DNA of 34,355 nt, taken from positions 1 through 34,355 of the forward strand of contig LICG01000015.1 of NCBI GenBank assembly GCA_001438205.1. Reading direction: 5' to 3'. Positions within the stretch are counted from its first letter, which is position 1. Every line of letters begins with the position of its first letter. The stretch comes from Cryomorphaceae bacterium BACL7 MAG-120322-bin74 (GTDB lineage: Bacteria > Bacteroidota > Bacteroidia > Flavobacteriales > Schleiferiaceae). Below, in pieces: positions 8,625 through 15,530 of the stretch. A program made the position numbers and the translations under genes. The notes below the pieces were generated by a model. The model ran no database searches and was not told the origin of the DNA. It worked only from the letters and a program-made list of their open reading frames with translations.

Positions 8625-9608
8625 ATGCGTACTGTATCTCGTCTTTTCCTTCTTGCTGCCCTTCCTGCCGCTTTGGCTGTGTCTTGTGTATCTCCCAAGG
8701 TGCATGCAGAATTGCAATCCAATTATGACCTAGTCGTCGCTGAAAATGAAGCCATGAAGGTCCGTACGGACAAGGCCTCAACAGCTTTGGTAGAATGTGA
8801 GGCTAAACGCGCCCGTATAGATGAGGCGTATACTTCCCTTCAGCGGGATACCACGCAGCATGGCAGCCAATACCGCACCTTGTTGCGCAAGTACCAGGAC
8901 CTGGAGGCAAATTATGATTATGCCCTGAAAAACAACAACACTTTGGCGGCAGCCAACTTGCGTGAAAACAAAGTCATGTTGGAGCAAATGGAAAAAATTG
9001 CCCAGCGGTTGGCGAGTAAAGAGGATTCACTCATGCGTGAGCAGAGCCGTTTAATTGCCGTTGAACGTGCACTTCAGTCCCGTGAGGCCCGCGTGAATGA
9101 GTTAGAATCGCTCTTGGCCCGTAAAGACTCTACCGCTGCCTACTTCCGCCAGCGCATTGCAGACGCCCTGCTAGGTTTTGAAAACCGAGGCTTGACAGTT
9201 TCTATGCGTAATGGACAGGTATATGTAAGCCTGGACAACCGCTTGATGTTTGCTTCAGGTTCTTGGGATGTGCAAGCAGACGGGGCCACGGCATTAGGCC
9301 AATTAGCCAAGGTCTTGTCGGAGAATAAAGACCTCAAGATTGCCGTAGAAGGGCATACAGACGACGATGCCTATTTTGGCAAAACCTCTGTAAAGGACAA
9401 TTGGGATTTGAGTGTGATGCGTGCTACCTCGGTGGTAAAGATCCTGGTCAACAAAGGAATTGAGCCCCAACGCGTTCAAGCAGCAGGTCGTGGCGAGTTT
9501 ATGCCAGTAGCTGCCAACGATACGCCCGAAAACAAAGCGCGCAACCGTCGCACCGAAATCATTATCACACCCAACTTGGATGAGTTGGTGAATTTGGTGG
9601 GGAATTAA
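8625..9608 (+). CDS. OmpA-family peptidoglycan-binding lipoprotein
   Basis: This is a 327-aa lipoprotein. A signal peptide (1-20) precedes a degenerate lipobox (LAVSC, Cys21). A long Glu/Lys/Arg-rich helical region (about 30-185) follows, then a C-terminal OmpA domain (about 205-325) with VEGHTDDDAY, LSVMRATSVVKIL, GRGEFMPVAAND and NRRTEIIITP, the motifs that bind diaminopimelate in peptidoglycan. The ATG at 8625 is chosen because it opens directly on the signal peptide; an in-frame ATG at 8601 overlaps the exonuclease gene. The role is probably tethering the outer membrane to the cell wall. Its coiled-coil region and cotranscription with a coiled-coil inner-membrane protein suggest a shared envelope role, which is inference. 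Confidence 0.9.
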   Translation: MRTVSRLFLLAALPAALAVSCVSPKVHAELQSNYDLVVAENEAMKVRTDKASTALVECEAKRARIDEAYTSLQRDTTQHGSQYRTLLRKYQDLEANYDYALKNNNTLAAANLRENKVMLEQMEKIAQRLASKEDSLMREQSRLIAVERALQSREARVNELESLLARKDSTAAYFRQRIADALLGFENRGLTVSMRNGQVYVSLDNRLMFASGSWDVQADGATALGQLAKVLSENKDLKIAVEGHTDDDAYFGKTSVKDNWDLSVMRATSVVKILVNKGIEPQRVQAAGRGEFMPVAANDTPENKARNRRTEIIITPNLDELVNLVGN

Positions 9609-9617
9609 ACAAAGAAT

Positions 9618-10979
9618 TTAACCAAAAAGGGCAGCGACTAGCGCTTCCATGCGCTGAACCGGCACCACATTGACACCGTGGTGTATACCCGCTTTGATGC
9701 CGGATTGCTTTGCGCAAAAAACGGTATCAAACCCAAGCTTTCCGGCTTCATTCATGCGCTGCTCCATGCGGTGTACGGGACGAATTTCACCGCCTAAACC
9801 TACTTCAGCCGCAAAAGCCATCCCATGCGGAATGGGGATGTCTGCATTGCTCGAAAGGATAGCGGCACATACCGCTAGATCCAGTGCGGGATCCTCTACG
9901 CGTAATCCCCCCGTCACATTCAAGAAGACATCTTTGGCGCCCAGGCGGAAACCACATCGCTTTTCTAATACCGCCAAGAGCATATTGAGCCTTCGGGTGT
10001 CAAAGCCTGTGCAAGATCGTTGGGGGGTGCCATAAACGGCTGAACTGACGAGCGCCTGAACTTCGACCAGTAAGGGTTGCATCCCTTCGGAAGGAATTCC
10101 AACGGCAGAGCCGCTGAGTCCTTCTTCTCTTTGACCTAACAGAAGACCACTCGGATTTGCGACACCCTGCAGGCCTTTGCCGTCCATTTGGTAAATGCCT
10201 AGCTCTTGGGTACTACCAAAACGGTTCTTCAGGGCGCGCAACATGCGGAAAAGATGGTGTCGGTCGCCCTCAAACTGCAATACAACGTCCACCATGTGTT
10301 CTAGTACTTTAGGTCCAGCGAGGTGCCCATCTTTGGTGATATGGCCGACCAAGATCACGGGCACATGGCGCGACTTTGCATAACGCAAAAATTCAGCAGC
10401 CGCTTCGCGGATCTGGGAAATACTTCCGGGGGCAGAGTCCAATTGCGGGTTATGGGACGTCTGAATAGAATCTACAATGAGCATATCGGGTTTCAGCTGC
10501 TCAGCGGCTTGGAGTATTTTACGGGTAGAGACCTCGGTGAGCACATGGCATCCGGGACCATGTAAGCCAATGCGCTCGGCGCGCATCCGGATTTGTTGTG
10601 CGCTTTCTTCGCCGCTAACATATAGGACTTTTTCTCCTTGCAATAAGGCGACCTGAAGTAAAAGGGTTGACTTGCCAATACCTGGCTCCCCCCCTAAAAG
10701 AACCAGACTGCCCGGGACCAGTCCGCCACCTAACACGCGGTCTAATTCTTTGTCATGGGTGGGCCTTCGGTCCTGCTCGTGGCGATGCACGTCTGAAAGG
10801 GGCAGTGCTTTATTACTGGGGACCGTTGCATCACTGGACCAACTGCTTTCGGTTGAGGGTCTTTCGAGTATCTCTTCTACCAAAGTATTCCATGCGTTGC
10901 ATGACTTGCATTGGCCCATCCATTGAGGATGCTGGGATCCACAGGATTGACAGAACCATGCTTTTTTAACCTTTGCCAT
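9618..10979 (-). CDS. radA: DNA repair protein RadA (Sms)
   Basis: This is a 453-aa RecA-like DnaB-type helicase paralogue that promotes branch migration and processing of recombination intermediates. Visible are the N-terminal C4 zinc finger (Cys10, Cys13, Cys24, Cys27), Walker A GGEPGIGKS (96-104), the Walker B strand LIVDSIQ (about 167-173), the RadA-specific KNRFG motif (251-255) and a C-terminal Lon-protease-like domain without its active site. Start at 10979 gives the typical MAKVKKAWFCQSCG opening; an upstream in-frame start would add 12 residues with no family support. It overlaps the end of the flippase-like gene by 14 bases. It ends 9 bases from the convergent OmpA gene. Confidence 0.96.
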   Translation of the reverse strand: MAKVKKAWFCQSCGSQHPQWMGQCKSCNAWNTLVEEILERPSTESSWSSDATVPSNKALPLSDVHRHEQDRRPTHDKELDRVLGGGLVPGSLVLLGGEPGIGKSTLLLQVALLQGEKVLYVSGEESAQQIRMRAERIGLHGPGCHVLTEVSTRKILQAAEQLKPDMLIVDSIQTSHNPQLDSAPGSISQIREAAAEFLRYAKSRHVPVILVGHITKDGHLAGPKVLEHMVDVVLQFEGDRHHLFRMLRALKNRFGSTQELGIYQMDGKGLQGVANPSGLLLGQREEGLSGSAVGIPSEGMQPLLVEVQALVSSAVYGTPQRSCTGFDTRRLNMLLAVLEKRCGFRLGAKDVFLNVTGGLRVEDPALDLAVCAAILSSNADIPIPHGMAFAAEVGLGGEIRPVHRMEQRMNEAGKLGFDTVFCAKQSGIKAGIHHGVNVVPVQRMEALVAALFG

Positions 10980-11976
10980 GGAAGGAAGTTCGGCCTTTTC
11001 GGGCAGAAAGTGCAATCAAACCTATGACCCCAGAACTTATCAGCATCAAGGCTTGCGCGGCATGGACAATGGTGGCAAAAGCAAGTCCTTGTTCATAGGG
11101 GAGGCCGAGGACAACAAGGGCCATTGCGACGAGGTAATGATAGGCCCCCACGCCACCAGGGACGGGGACCAATACCCCAAGACTTGCAGCCATCATGACA
11201 AAAAGTCCTTGTGCTAGGGTAAAATTGGCCGTGAAGGGGAGGGCATAAAAGCACACATACACCATCACATAGTAGCACGCCCAGATAAAGAAGGTATGCC
11301 CCCAGAAAGCCCATTTGTTAGGAAGTTGACCTACCGCACGCACCCCTTCCATCATACCTTCAAGAAAGGTGACGAGCTTTGTGTAGAAGGCGGTAGCGCG
11401 CACCTGCTTTTGGAAGAAAACAGCGAAGATCAAAACAAGGCCAACAATGCCTCCAAAGAGTGACATCCATGGAAACCCGCCTGACTTTGGGCTACCATCT
11501 GTGTTCTGCTGGGTGATGTCTAGTAAGGTCTGGATTTCGCCTGAAGCACCTATAAAGGCCAAGCCTAATAGGCCAGCCATCATGAGTAAATCGATTGTGC
11601 GTTCAATAAGAATGGTGCCAATCAAAACATTTACGGGGATGTTGTCTGCTCGGTTTAGGGCGGTCGCACGGGCGACCTCTCCAGCGCGTGGTATGGCCAT
11701 GTTCACCAAATAGCCAACACCCGTGGCATGAACAGCCCTCCAAGTAGAGGTGGAGTAACCTAAATGGCGTAAAACATAGGTCCAACGCTTTCCCCTGCTG
11801 AGTACTGCGGTATAGCCCAGGGCGATGCTCAACATGATATAGCCCCACTTGGCTTCTTTTGCTGAGGCCCAGACCTTGTTTAGGTCAACATCATCAAATG
11901 CGAAAATCAAAAGGAGAATAGCCAGTAGGGCAAAACCCGTCGTTCTGAGCCATCCGGGAATTGTGGGTTTTGCCAT
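10966..11976 (-). CDS. Flippase-like / lysylphosphatidylglycerol synthase TM-family membrane protein
   Basis: This is a 336-aa polytopic inner-membrane protein with about eight hydrophobic segments and the family motifs RGKRWTYVLRHLG, NMAIPRAGEVARA, ILIERTIDLL and PVPGGVGAYHYLVAMAL. It belongs to the UPF0104/LPG_synthase_TM group, members of which move or modify lipids such as aminoacylated phosphatidylglycerol; it lacks the soluble aminoacyl-transferase domain of MprF, so a flippase-like role is more likely. The substrate is unknown. It sits 9 bases after panD and its 3' end overlaps the radA start, so it is part of the panC-panD-radA transcription unit. Confidence 0.88.
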   Translation of the reverse strand: MAKPTIPGWLRTTGFALLAILLLIFAFDDVDLNKVWASAKEAKWGYIMLSIALGYTAVLSRGKRWTYVLRHLGYSTSTWRAVHATGVGYLVNMAIPRAGEVARATALNRADNIPVNVLIGTILIERTIDLLMMAGLLGLAFIGASGEIQTLLDITQQNTDGSPKSGGFPWMSLFGGIVGLVLIFAVFFQKQVRATAFYTKLVTFLEGMMEGVRAVGQLPNKWAFWGHTFFIWACYYVMVYVCFYALPFTANFTLAQGLFVMMAASLGVLVPVPGGVGAYHYLVAMALVVLGLPYEQGLAFATIVHAAQALMLISSGVIGLIALSARKGRTSFHGKG

Positions 11977-11985
11977 AGTGAAAGG

Positions 11986-12336
11986 TTAGTGTAAGCGGTT
12001 GCTAGATTCGTCTGGGAAAAGTACGACAGGCTGAAAGGTTTTGGCCTCTTCAGGCGTCATGGAAGCGTAGGAAATAATGATAATCTTATCCTCTTTTTGC
12101 ACTTTGCGCGCCGCAGGCCCATTCAAGGTGATCTCTCCACTATTTGCTTCTCCATAAATCACATAAGTGTCCAATCGTTCTCCGTTGTTGATGTTGACGA
12201 TGCTGACCTTTTGCCCTTCTACAAGCTTTGCGGCTTCCGCGAGGGAACGGTCAATCGTGATGGATCCGATATAATGGAGATCCGCCCCTGTAACCCGTAC
12301 GCGGTGGATTTTACTGTAAAGGACTTCGATTGTCAT
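11986..12336 (-). CDS. panD: Aspartate 1-decarboxylase
   Basis: This 116-aa pyruvoyl enzyme converts L-aspartate to beta-alanine for pantothenate synthesis. The proenzyme self-cleaves between Gly24 and Ser25 (YIGSITID), with Ser25 becoming the pyruvoyl group. The residues known from the E. coli enzyme are all at canonical positions: Lys9, Tyr22, Arg54, Tyr58, Asn72. The start [12 protein letters not shown] at 12336 reproduces that numbering exactly, against an in-frame TTG three codons upstream. The gene lies 78 bases after panC, which makes the beta-alanine-using partner, and has its own full -7 box 6 bases before the ATG. Confidence 0.96.
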   Translation of the reverse strand: MTIEVLYSKIHRVRVTGADLHYIGSITIDRSLAEAAKLVEGQKVSIVNINNGERLDTYVIYGEANSGEITLNGPAARKVQKEDKIIIISYASMTPEEAKTFQPVVLFPDESSNRLH

Positions 12337-12342
12337 GGGGCG

Positions 12343-12350
12343 CAAAAGTA
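12343..12350 (-). promoter_or_regulatory. -7 box TACTTTTG directly before panD
   Basis: The minus strand reads TACTTTTG, a full TAnnTTTG match, then CGCCCC and the panD ATG. No TTG is found 17-23 bases upstream. If used, the mRNA would start within about 3 bases of the ATG, giving panD-flippase-radA transcription independent of panC. Confidence 0.5.
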
Positions 12351-12414
12351 GGGACTCGGAAGGAGATCCCCTAAGCCTTTGAGGATTGATTTTACATCGC
12401 GCGGCTGGGTATGA

Positions 12415-13305
12415 TTACCCCTCTATAGGTCCTTTTGGGACAATACAATGGGTGTCAATTAAGCGCACATCTCCTGCAAAGGCCGACACAAAGCATTGTA
12501 TGGGCTCTGAATAGCGATCTAAGGGTCGGTCAGGATCTCTAACGGGCTGTAAGCTGTCAGCTAGGGCAAAGTCAATCGCGTCTACCCTAAGGCTCCCAGT
12601 AGCTTGAATCATCGCCCGCATTTCTCGTTTTAGCGCAAGGGAGGGAACAGGAAACCAGGACAATTCCGCTTCAGCAAAACGCAATGCCTCAAAAATAACG
12701 GCCGCTTCTCTGGTTTGTGCTTTGGTGAGACGTCTGTTTCGTGATGACATAGCCAGGCCATTGTCCTCCCGAACGATGGGGCATGCAACAATGCTAGGCT
12801 TACCACCGCGCAAAGTAGCAAGCCTTTCGATCACCTTCACTTGCTGATAGTCCTTGAGTCCAAAGTAGGCCCTGTCTGGTTGTATCAGATCAAATAAGCG
12901 ATCCACGACGGTTGCAACGCCTTGAAAATGACCCGGGCGCAATGCGCCTTCAAGGACGAGATCTAGCCCCAATAAATCATAGTTTTCGGAAACAGGTCCA
13001 TCGGGATAAAGGGTGGCGACATTAGGAATAAAAGCAGCATGACAGCCAATGGAATCCAACGCAGCCAGGTCATTTTCCACATCCAATGGATAGGCGGTAA
13101 AATCATCTACATGATTGAATTGTGTGGGATTCACGAAAATACTGGCAATAACTAGCTCACATTCTGATAAAGCCTGTTGCACAAGCGCAAGATGCCCTCG
13201 GTGCAACGCCCCCATGGTGGGAACAAAGCCAATTATAGCCCCTTTTGGGAAGCTATTTCGGAACGATAACCAAGCCGCATGGGTTGATAGGGAAGTAATC
13301 TTCAT
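12415..13305 (-). CDS. panC: Pantothenate synthetase (pantoate-beta-alanine ligase)
   Basis: This 296-aa cytoplasmic enzyme joins pantoate to beta-alanine through a pantoyl-adenylate. It shows the nucleotidyltransferase HIGH-type motif PTMGALHRGHLALV (about 29-42), IFVNPTQF, GALRPGHFQGVATVV, the FGLKDYQQ motif and the KMSKS-equivalent MSSRNRRL. It is slightly longer than the usual ~280 residues, mainly at the C-terminus. It opens the minus-strand unit panC-panD-flippase-radA and diverges from the starch-synthase-like gene, with 72 bases between the starts. panB is not in the window. Confidence 0.95.
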   Translation of the reverse strand: MKITSLSTHAAWLSFRNSFPKGAIIGFVPTMGALHRGHLALVQQALSECELVIASIFVNPTQFNHVDDFTAYPLDVENDLAALDSIGCHAAFIPNVATLYPDGPVSENYDLLGLDLVLEGALRPGHFQGVATVVDRLFDLIQPDRAYFGLKDYQQVKVIERLATLRGGKPSIVACPIVREDNGLAMSSRNRRLTKAQTREAAVIFEALRFAEAELSWFPVPSLALKREMRAMIQATGSLRVDAIDFALADSLQPVRDPDRPLDRYSEPIQCFVSAFAGDVRLIDTHCIVPKGPIEG

Positions 13306-13316
13306 AAAAGTGAGGT

Positions 13317-13324
13317 TAAAACTA
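13317..13324 (-). promoter_or_regulatory. Weak -7 box TAGTTTTA for panC
   Basis: The minus strand reads TAGTTTTA, one mismatch to TAnnTTTG, 11 bases before the panC ATG. A TTG (complement of CAA at 13340-13342) lies 15 bases upstream, a little too close. Confidence 0.25.
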
Positions 13325-13364
13325 GGCTAGAATGCCGGACAATGGGCGCTGGAGGTAAATTTTG

Positions 13365-13372
13365 TACCTTTG
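13365..13372 (+). promoter_or_regulatory. -7 box TACCTTTG directly before the starch-synthase-like gene
   Basis: TACCTTTG is a full match to TAnnTTTG, with only CAGCA between it and the ATG at 13378. No TTG is visible at the expected upstream distance. A start 4-7 bases after the box would fall at, or within a few bases of, the ATG. Confidence 0.55.
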
Positions 13373-13377
13373 CAGCA

Positions 13378-14181
13378 ATGGCGAAACGACGCATCCTCTA
13401 CATCTCACATGAGATTAAACCCTACTTCCCGGACAATATACTGTCCAAAGCGGGGTTAGCTTTTCCAAAGAAAATGAACGACCAAGGACACGAAATCCGT
13501 GTCTTTATGCCACGCTTTGGCGCCATCAATGAGCGACGTCACCAACTTCATGAGGTGATTCGTTTAAGTGGTATAAATGTGGTTATCAATGACTTAGATC
13601 AGCCATTGATTATCAAAGTGGCCTCTGTTCCTGGCGTTAGAATTCAAGTCTATTTCATTGACAATGAAGACTTTTTTAAGCGAAAAGGCACGTGGGAAGA
13701 CAAGGATGGAAAGTTCTATAAAGACAATGGTGAGCGGAGTTTATTTTTCTGCAAAAGCGTCATCGAGACGATTAAAAAATTAGGTTGGCAGCCTGATGTT
13801 GTGCACTTTATGGGGTGGATGAGTACGGCCATGCCCCTTTATATCCGTCAATTTAATGCGGAGGACCCTCACTTTAAGGATGCCAAGTTGGTGTACAGCC
13901 TATTTGGGGATGGATTTGAAGGCCACTTAGATGATGGTCTATATCGCGGCATGGAGTTTGACGGAGTGAAGGACATGGAGCCTTTCAAAACACCCAGTAC
14001 AGACAATCTTTATGCAGGGGCTGTTTCACATGTGGATGCGGTTCTTCAGATGTCTTCGGATGTGCCACAAGCACAGCTGGATGCCGCGACTGCAGCGGGT
14101 GTGCCTATCCATGATGGCACAGCGTATTTGACAGAGCCAGGGGGCCTAAATTCTTTCTACGACTCACTTTTTGCCGAATAA
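13378..14181 (+). CDS. Glycogen/starch synthase N-terminal-domain protein
   Basis: This 267-aa protein resembles the N-terminal catalytic half of GT5 glycogen synthase (GlgA): RILYISHEIKPYFPDNILSKAGLAFPKKM corresponds in spacing to the GlgA opening with its KxGGL nucleotide-sugar motif, here reduced to KAGLAF, and PDVVHFMGWMSTAMPLYI corresponds to the GlgA region after the first helices. It stops before the second Rossmann domain, which in full GlgA (~480 aa) binds ADP-glucose. A standalone half-synthase may be inactive or regulatory; that is inference. I recall the order of this gene, a DUF4270 gene and glmS as common in Bacteroidota, which argues against a decayed gene. The start at 13378 follows the -7 box. 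Confidence 0.85.
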   Translation: MAKRRILYISHEIKPYFPDNILSKAGLAFPKKMNDQGHEIRVFMPRFGAINERRHQLHEVIRLSGINVVINDLDQPLIIKVASVPGVRIQVYFIDNEDFFKRKGTWEDKDGKFYKDNGERSLFFCKSVIETIKKLGWQPDVVHFMGWMSTAMPLYIRQFNAEDPHFKDAKLVYSLFGDGFEGHLDDGLYRGMEFDGVKDMEPFKTPSTDNLYAGAVSHVDAVLQMSSDVPQAQLDAATAAGVPIHDGTAYLTEPGGLNSFYDSLFAE

Positions 14182-14185
14182 AGTC

Positions 14186-15493
14186 ATGCGGACATTTTGG
14201 TTTACCCTGGGGTTTGTGGCTGTCTTGCTTTCAAGTTGTGAGCGTAACACAGGTGAAATTGGCCTTGACTTCGTCGATCAAAATGCCTTGAAGATTGGTA
14301 AGCTGACATCTTTACCTATTACAACCACCACGGAGTCTTTTGATTCTTTGGTGACCATGAAGCCCTCATACTTGATGTTAGGGTCATATGAGGACCCCAT
14401 ATTTGGTCGTGCAACGGCGAATTTTGCTACCCAATATATCCTCAGCACAGTCAATCCTGATTTTGGCGAAAATGCTACCGTGGACTCGGTCTATATGTAC
14501 CTTCCTTTTGCCGGATTCTATGGGGACACCTCTGCTGACTTTGGACTTAGAGTAAGTCATTTAGACCAAATCATCTCATCGGATAGCTTGTATTATGCCC
14601 ATTCCGTTTTTACGGGTTCAAGTGTGTTGGTCGATACGGTAGTGCAGCCCAAGCCTGCGCGTAAGCGCATTGTGCAAGGTATTGTGGCGCCAAATGAAGT
14701 CATAGGACTACACCTTGACAAAGACTTTTTTCAAACGTATATAATTGACGCATCAGCAGCTCAGCCAACGGATTTTGAAAGTAATACGGCCTTTTTGGAA
14801 TACTTCCGTGGCTTGTACGTAGAAGGAGTTGGAAACAACGAAGCCATCTATCAATTCTCACCTGCAGATCAGGATATGCGTATCCGTTTCTATTATACCA
14901 ATGACAGCCTAAGGGCCGATACGGTAGGCCCGGGGTATGGGATCTATGATCTTCTTGCCTGGAATTTGGTCAATAGCGCAAATACGTTCTCTTTTGATCG
15001 GAGCCAAGCCACTTTTGATTTGGACAATCAGGATTCTGTTGCCGGGGAGGCAACTACGTATCTTCAAGGAATGGGTGGCGCTATCACCGTTGTGAATTTG
15101 GAAAACCTTCAAAATCTCGCTGATTCAAATTATTTCATCAACTATGCGGAGTTGCGGATTCCTGTTCGTGAGGGTTCCGCTTTGGAGTTTGCTACACCGG
15201 TCAAATTAAATGCATTTTTGGTCCATGGTTTTCAGCGTAGGCTCATGACCAATTACCTCAACGGCGATCCGGGCGGATCGTTAGTGATTAGTCCCATCCT
15301 TCGTGATCGCGCTTACACACTGGATGTAACAAAGTTTGTTCAGCAATGGCTGAATGGAAAGGACACGTCTGACGCGAAGATTTTGTTGGTTCCAGATCGA
15401 ATGTCATCTTCTGCTGCTCGAGGGGTGCTGAATGGAAATTTGGACCCAATGGACCCAATTCGCTTAGATTTGTACGTAACCAAACCACGTTAG
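14186..15493 (+). CDS. DUF4270 family lipoprotein
   Basis: This 435-aa predicted lipoprotein has a signal peptide with lipobox LLSSC (Cys18), followed by CERNTGEIGLDFVDQN, the typical DUF4270 opening. The rest is beta-rich with many aromatic and Asp/Asn residues and motifs such as YAELRIPV and LDVTKFVQQWLNGK. DUF4270 proteins are Bacteroidota-specific and of unknown molecular function. The ATG at 14186 is used because it opens the signal peptide; an in-frame TTG lies 15 bases upstream. It begins 4 bases after the starch-synthase-like gene and precedes glmS by 37 bases, so the three form one unit. The linkage to amino-sugar synthesis suggests a cell-envelope role, which is inference. Confidence 0.88.
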   Translation: MRTFWFTLGFVAVLLSSCERNTGEIGLDFVDQNALKIGKLTSLPITTTTESFDSLVTMKPSYLMLGSYEDPIFGRATANFATQYILSTVNPDFGENATVDSVYMYLPFAGFYGDTSADFGLRVSHLDQIISSDSLYYAHSVFTGSSVLVDTVVQPKPARKRIVQGIVAPNEVIGLHLDKDFFQTYIIDASAAQPTDFESNTAFLEYFRGLYVEGVGNNEAIYQFSPADQDMRIRFYYTNDSLRADTVGPGYGIYDLLAWNLVNSANTFSFDRSQATFDLDNQDSVAGEATTYLQGMGGAITVVNLENLQNLADSNYFINYAELRIPVREGSALEFATPVKLNAFLVHGFQRRLMTNYLNGDPGGSLVISPILRDRAYTLDVTKFVQQWLNGKDTSDAKILLVPDRMSSSAARGVLNGNLDPMDPIRLDLYVTKPR

Positions 15494-15530
15494 ATCCCTA
15501 CCAAAGGTTTAACACCAAATCTCATTCACC

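Noticed and set aside
9670-10035. 121-codon frame on the plus strand opposite radA
   Set aside because: It is antisense to the conserved C-terminal radA region; its Pro/Ser/Lys-rich protein has no recognisable features.
13378-14181. Starch-synthase-like gene as a truncated pseudogene
   Set aside because: No remnant of the C-terminal half follows; the next gene starts 4 bases later and the frame is clean with a well-placed promoter box.
15494-15530. Possible glmS ribozyme before glmS
   Set aside because: The gap is 37 bases, too short for that ribozyme, which is known mainly from Firmicutes; no matching fold was seen.
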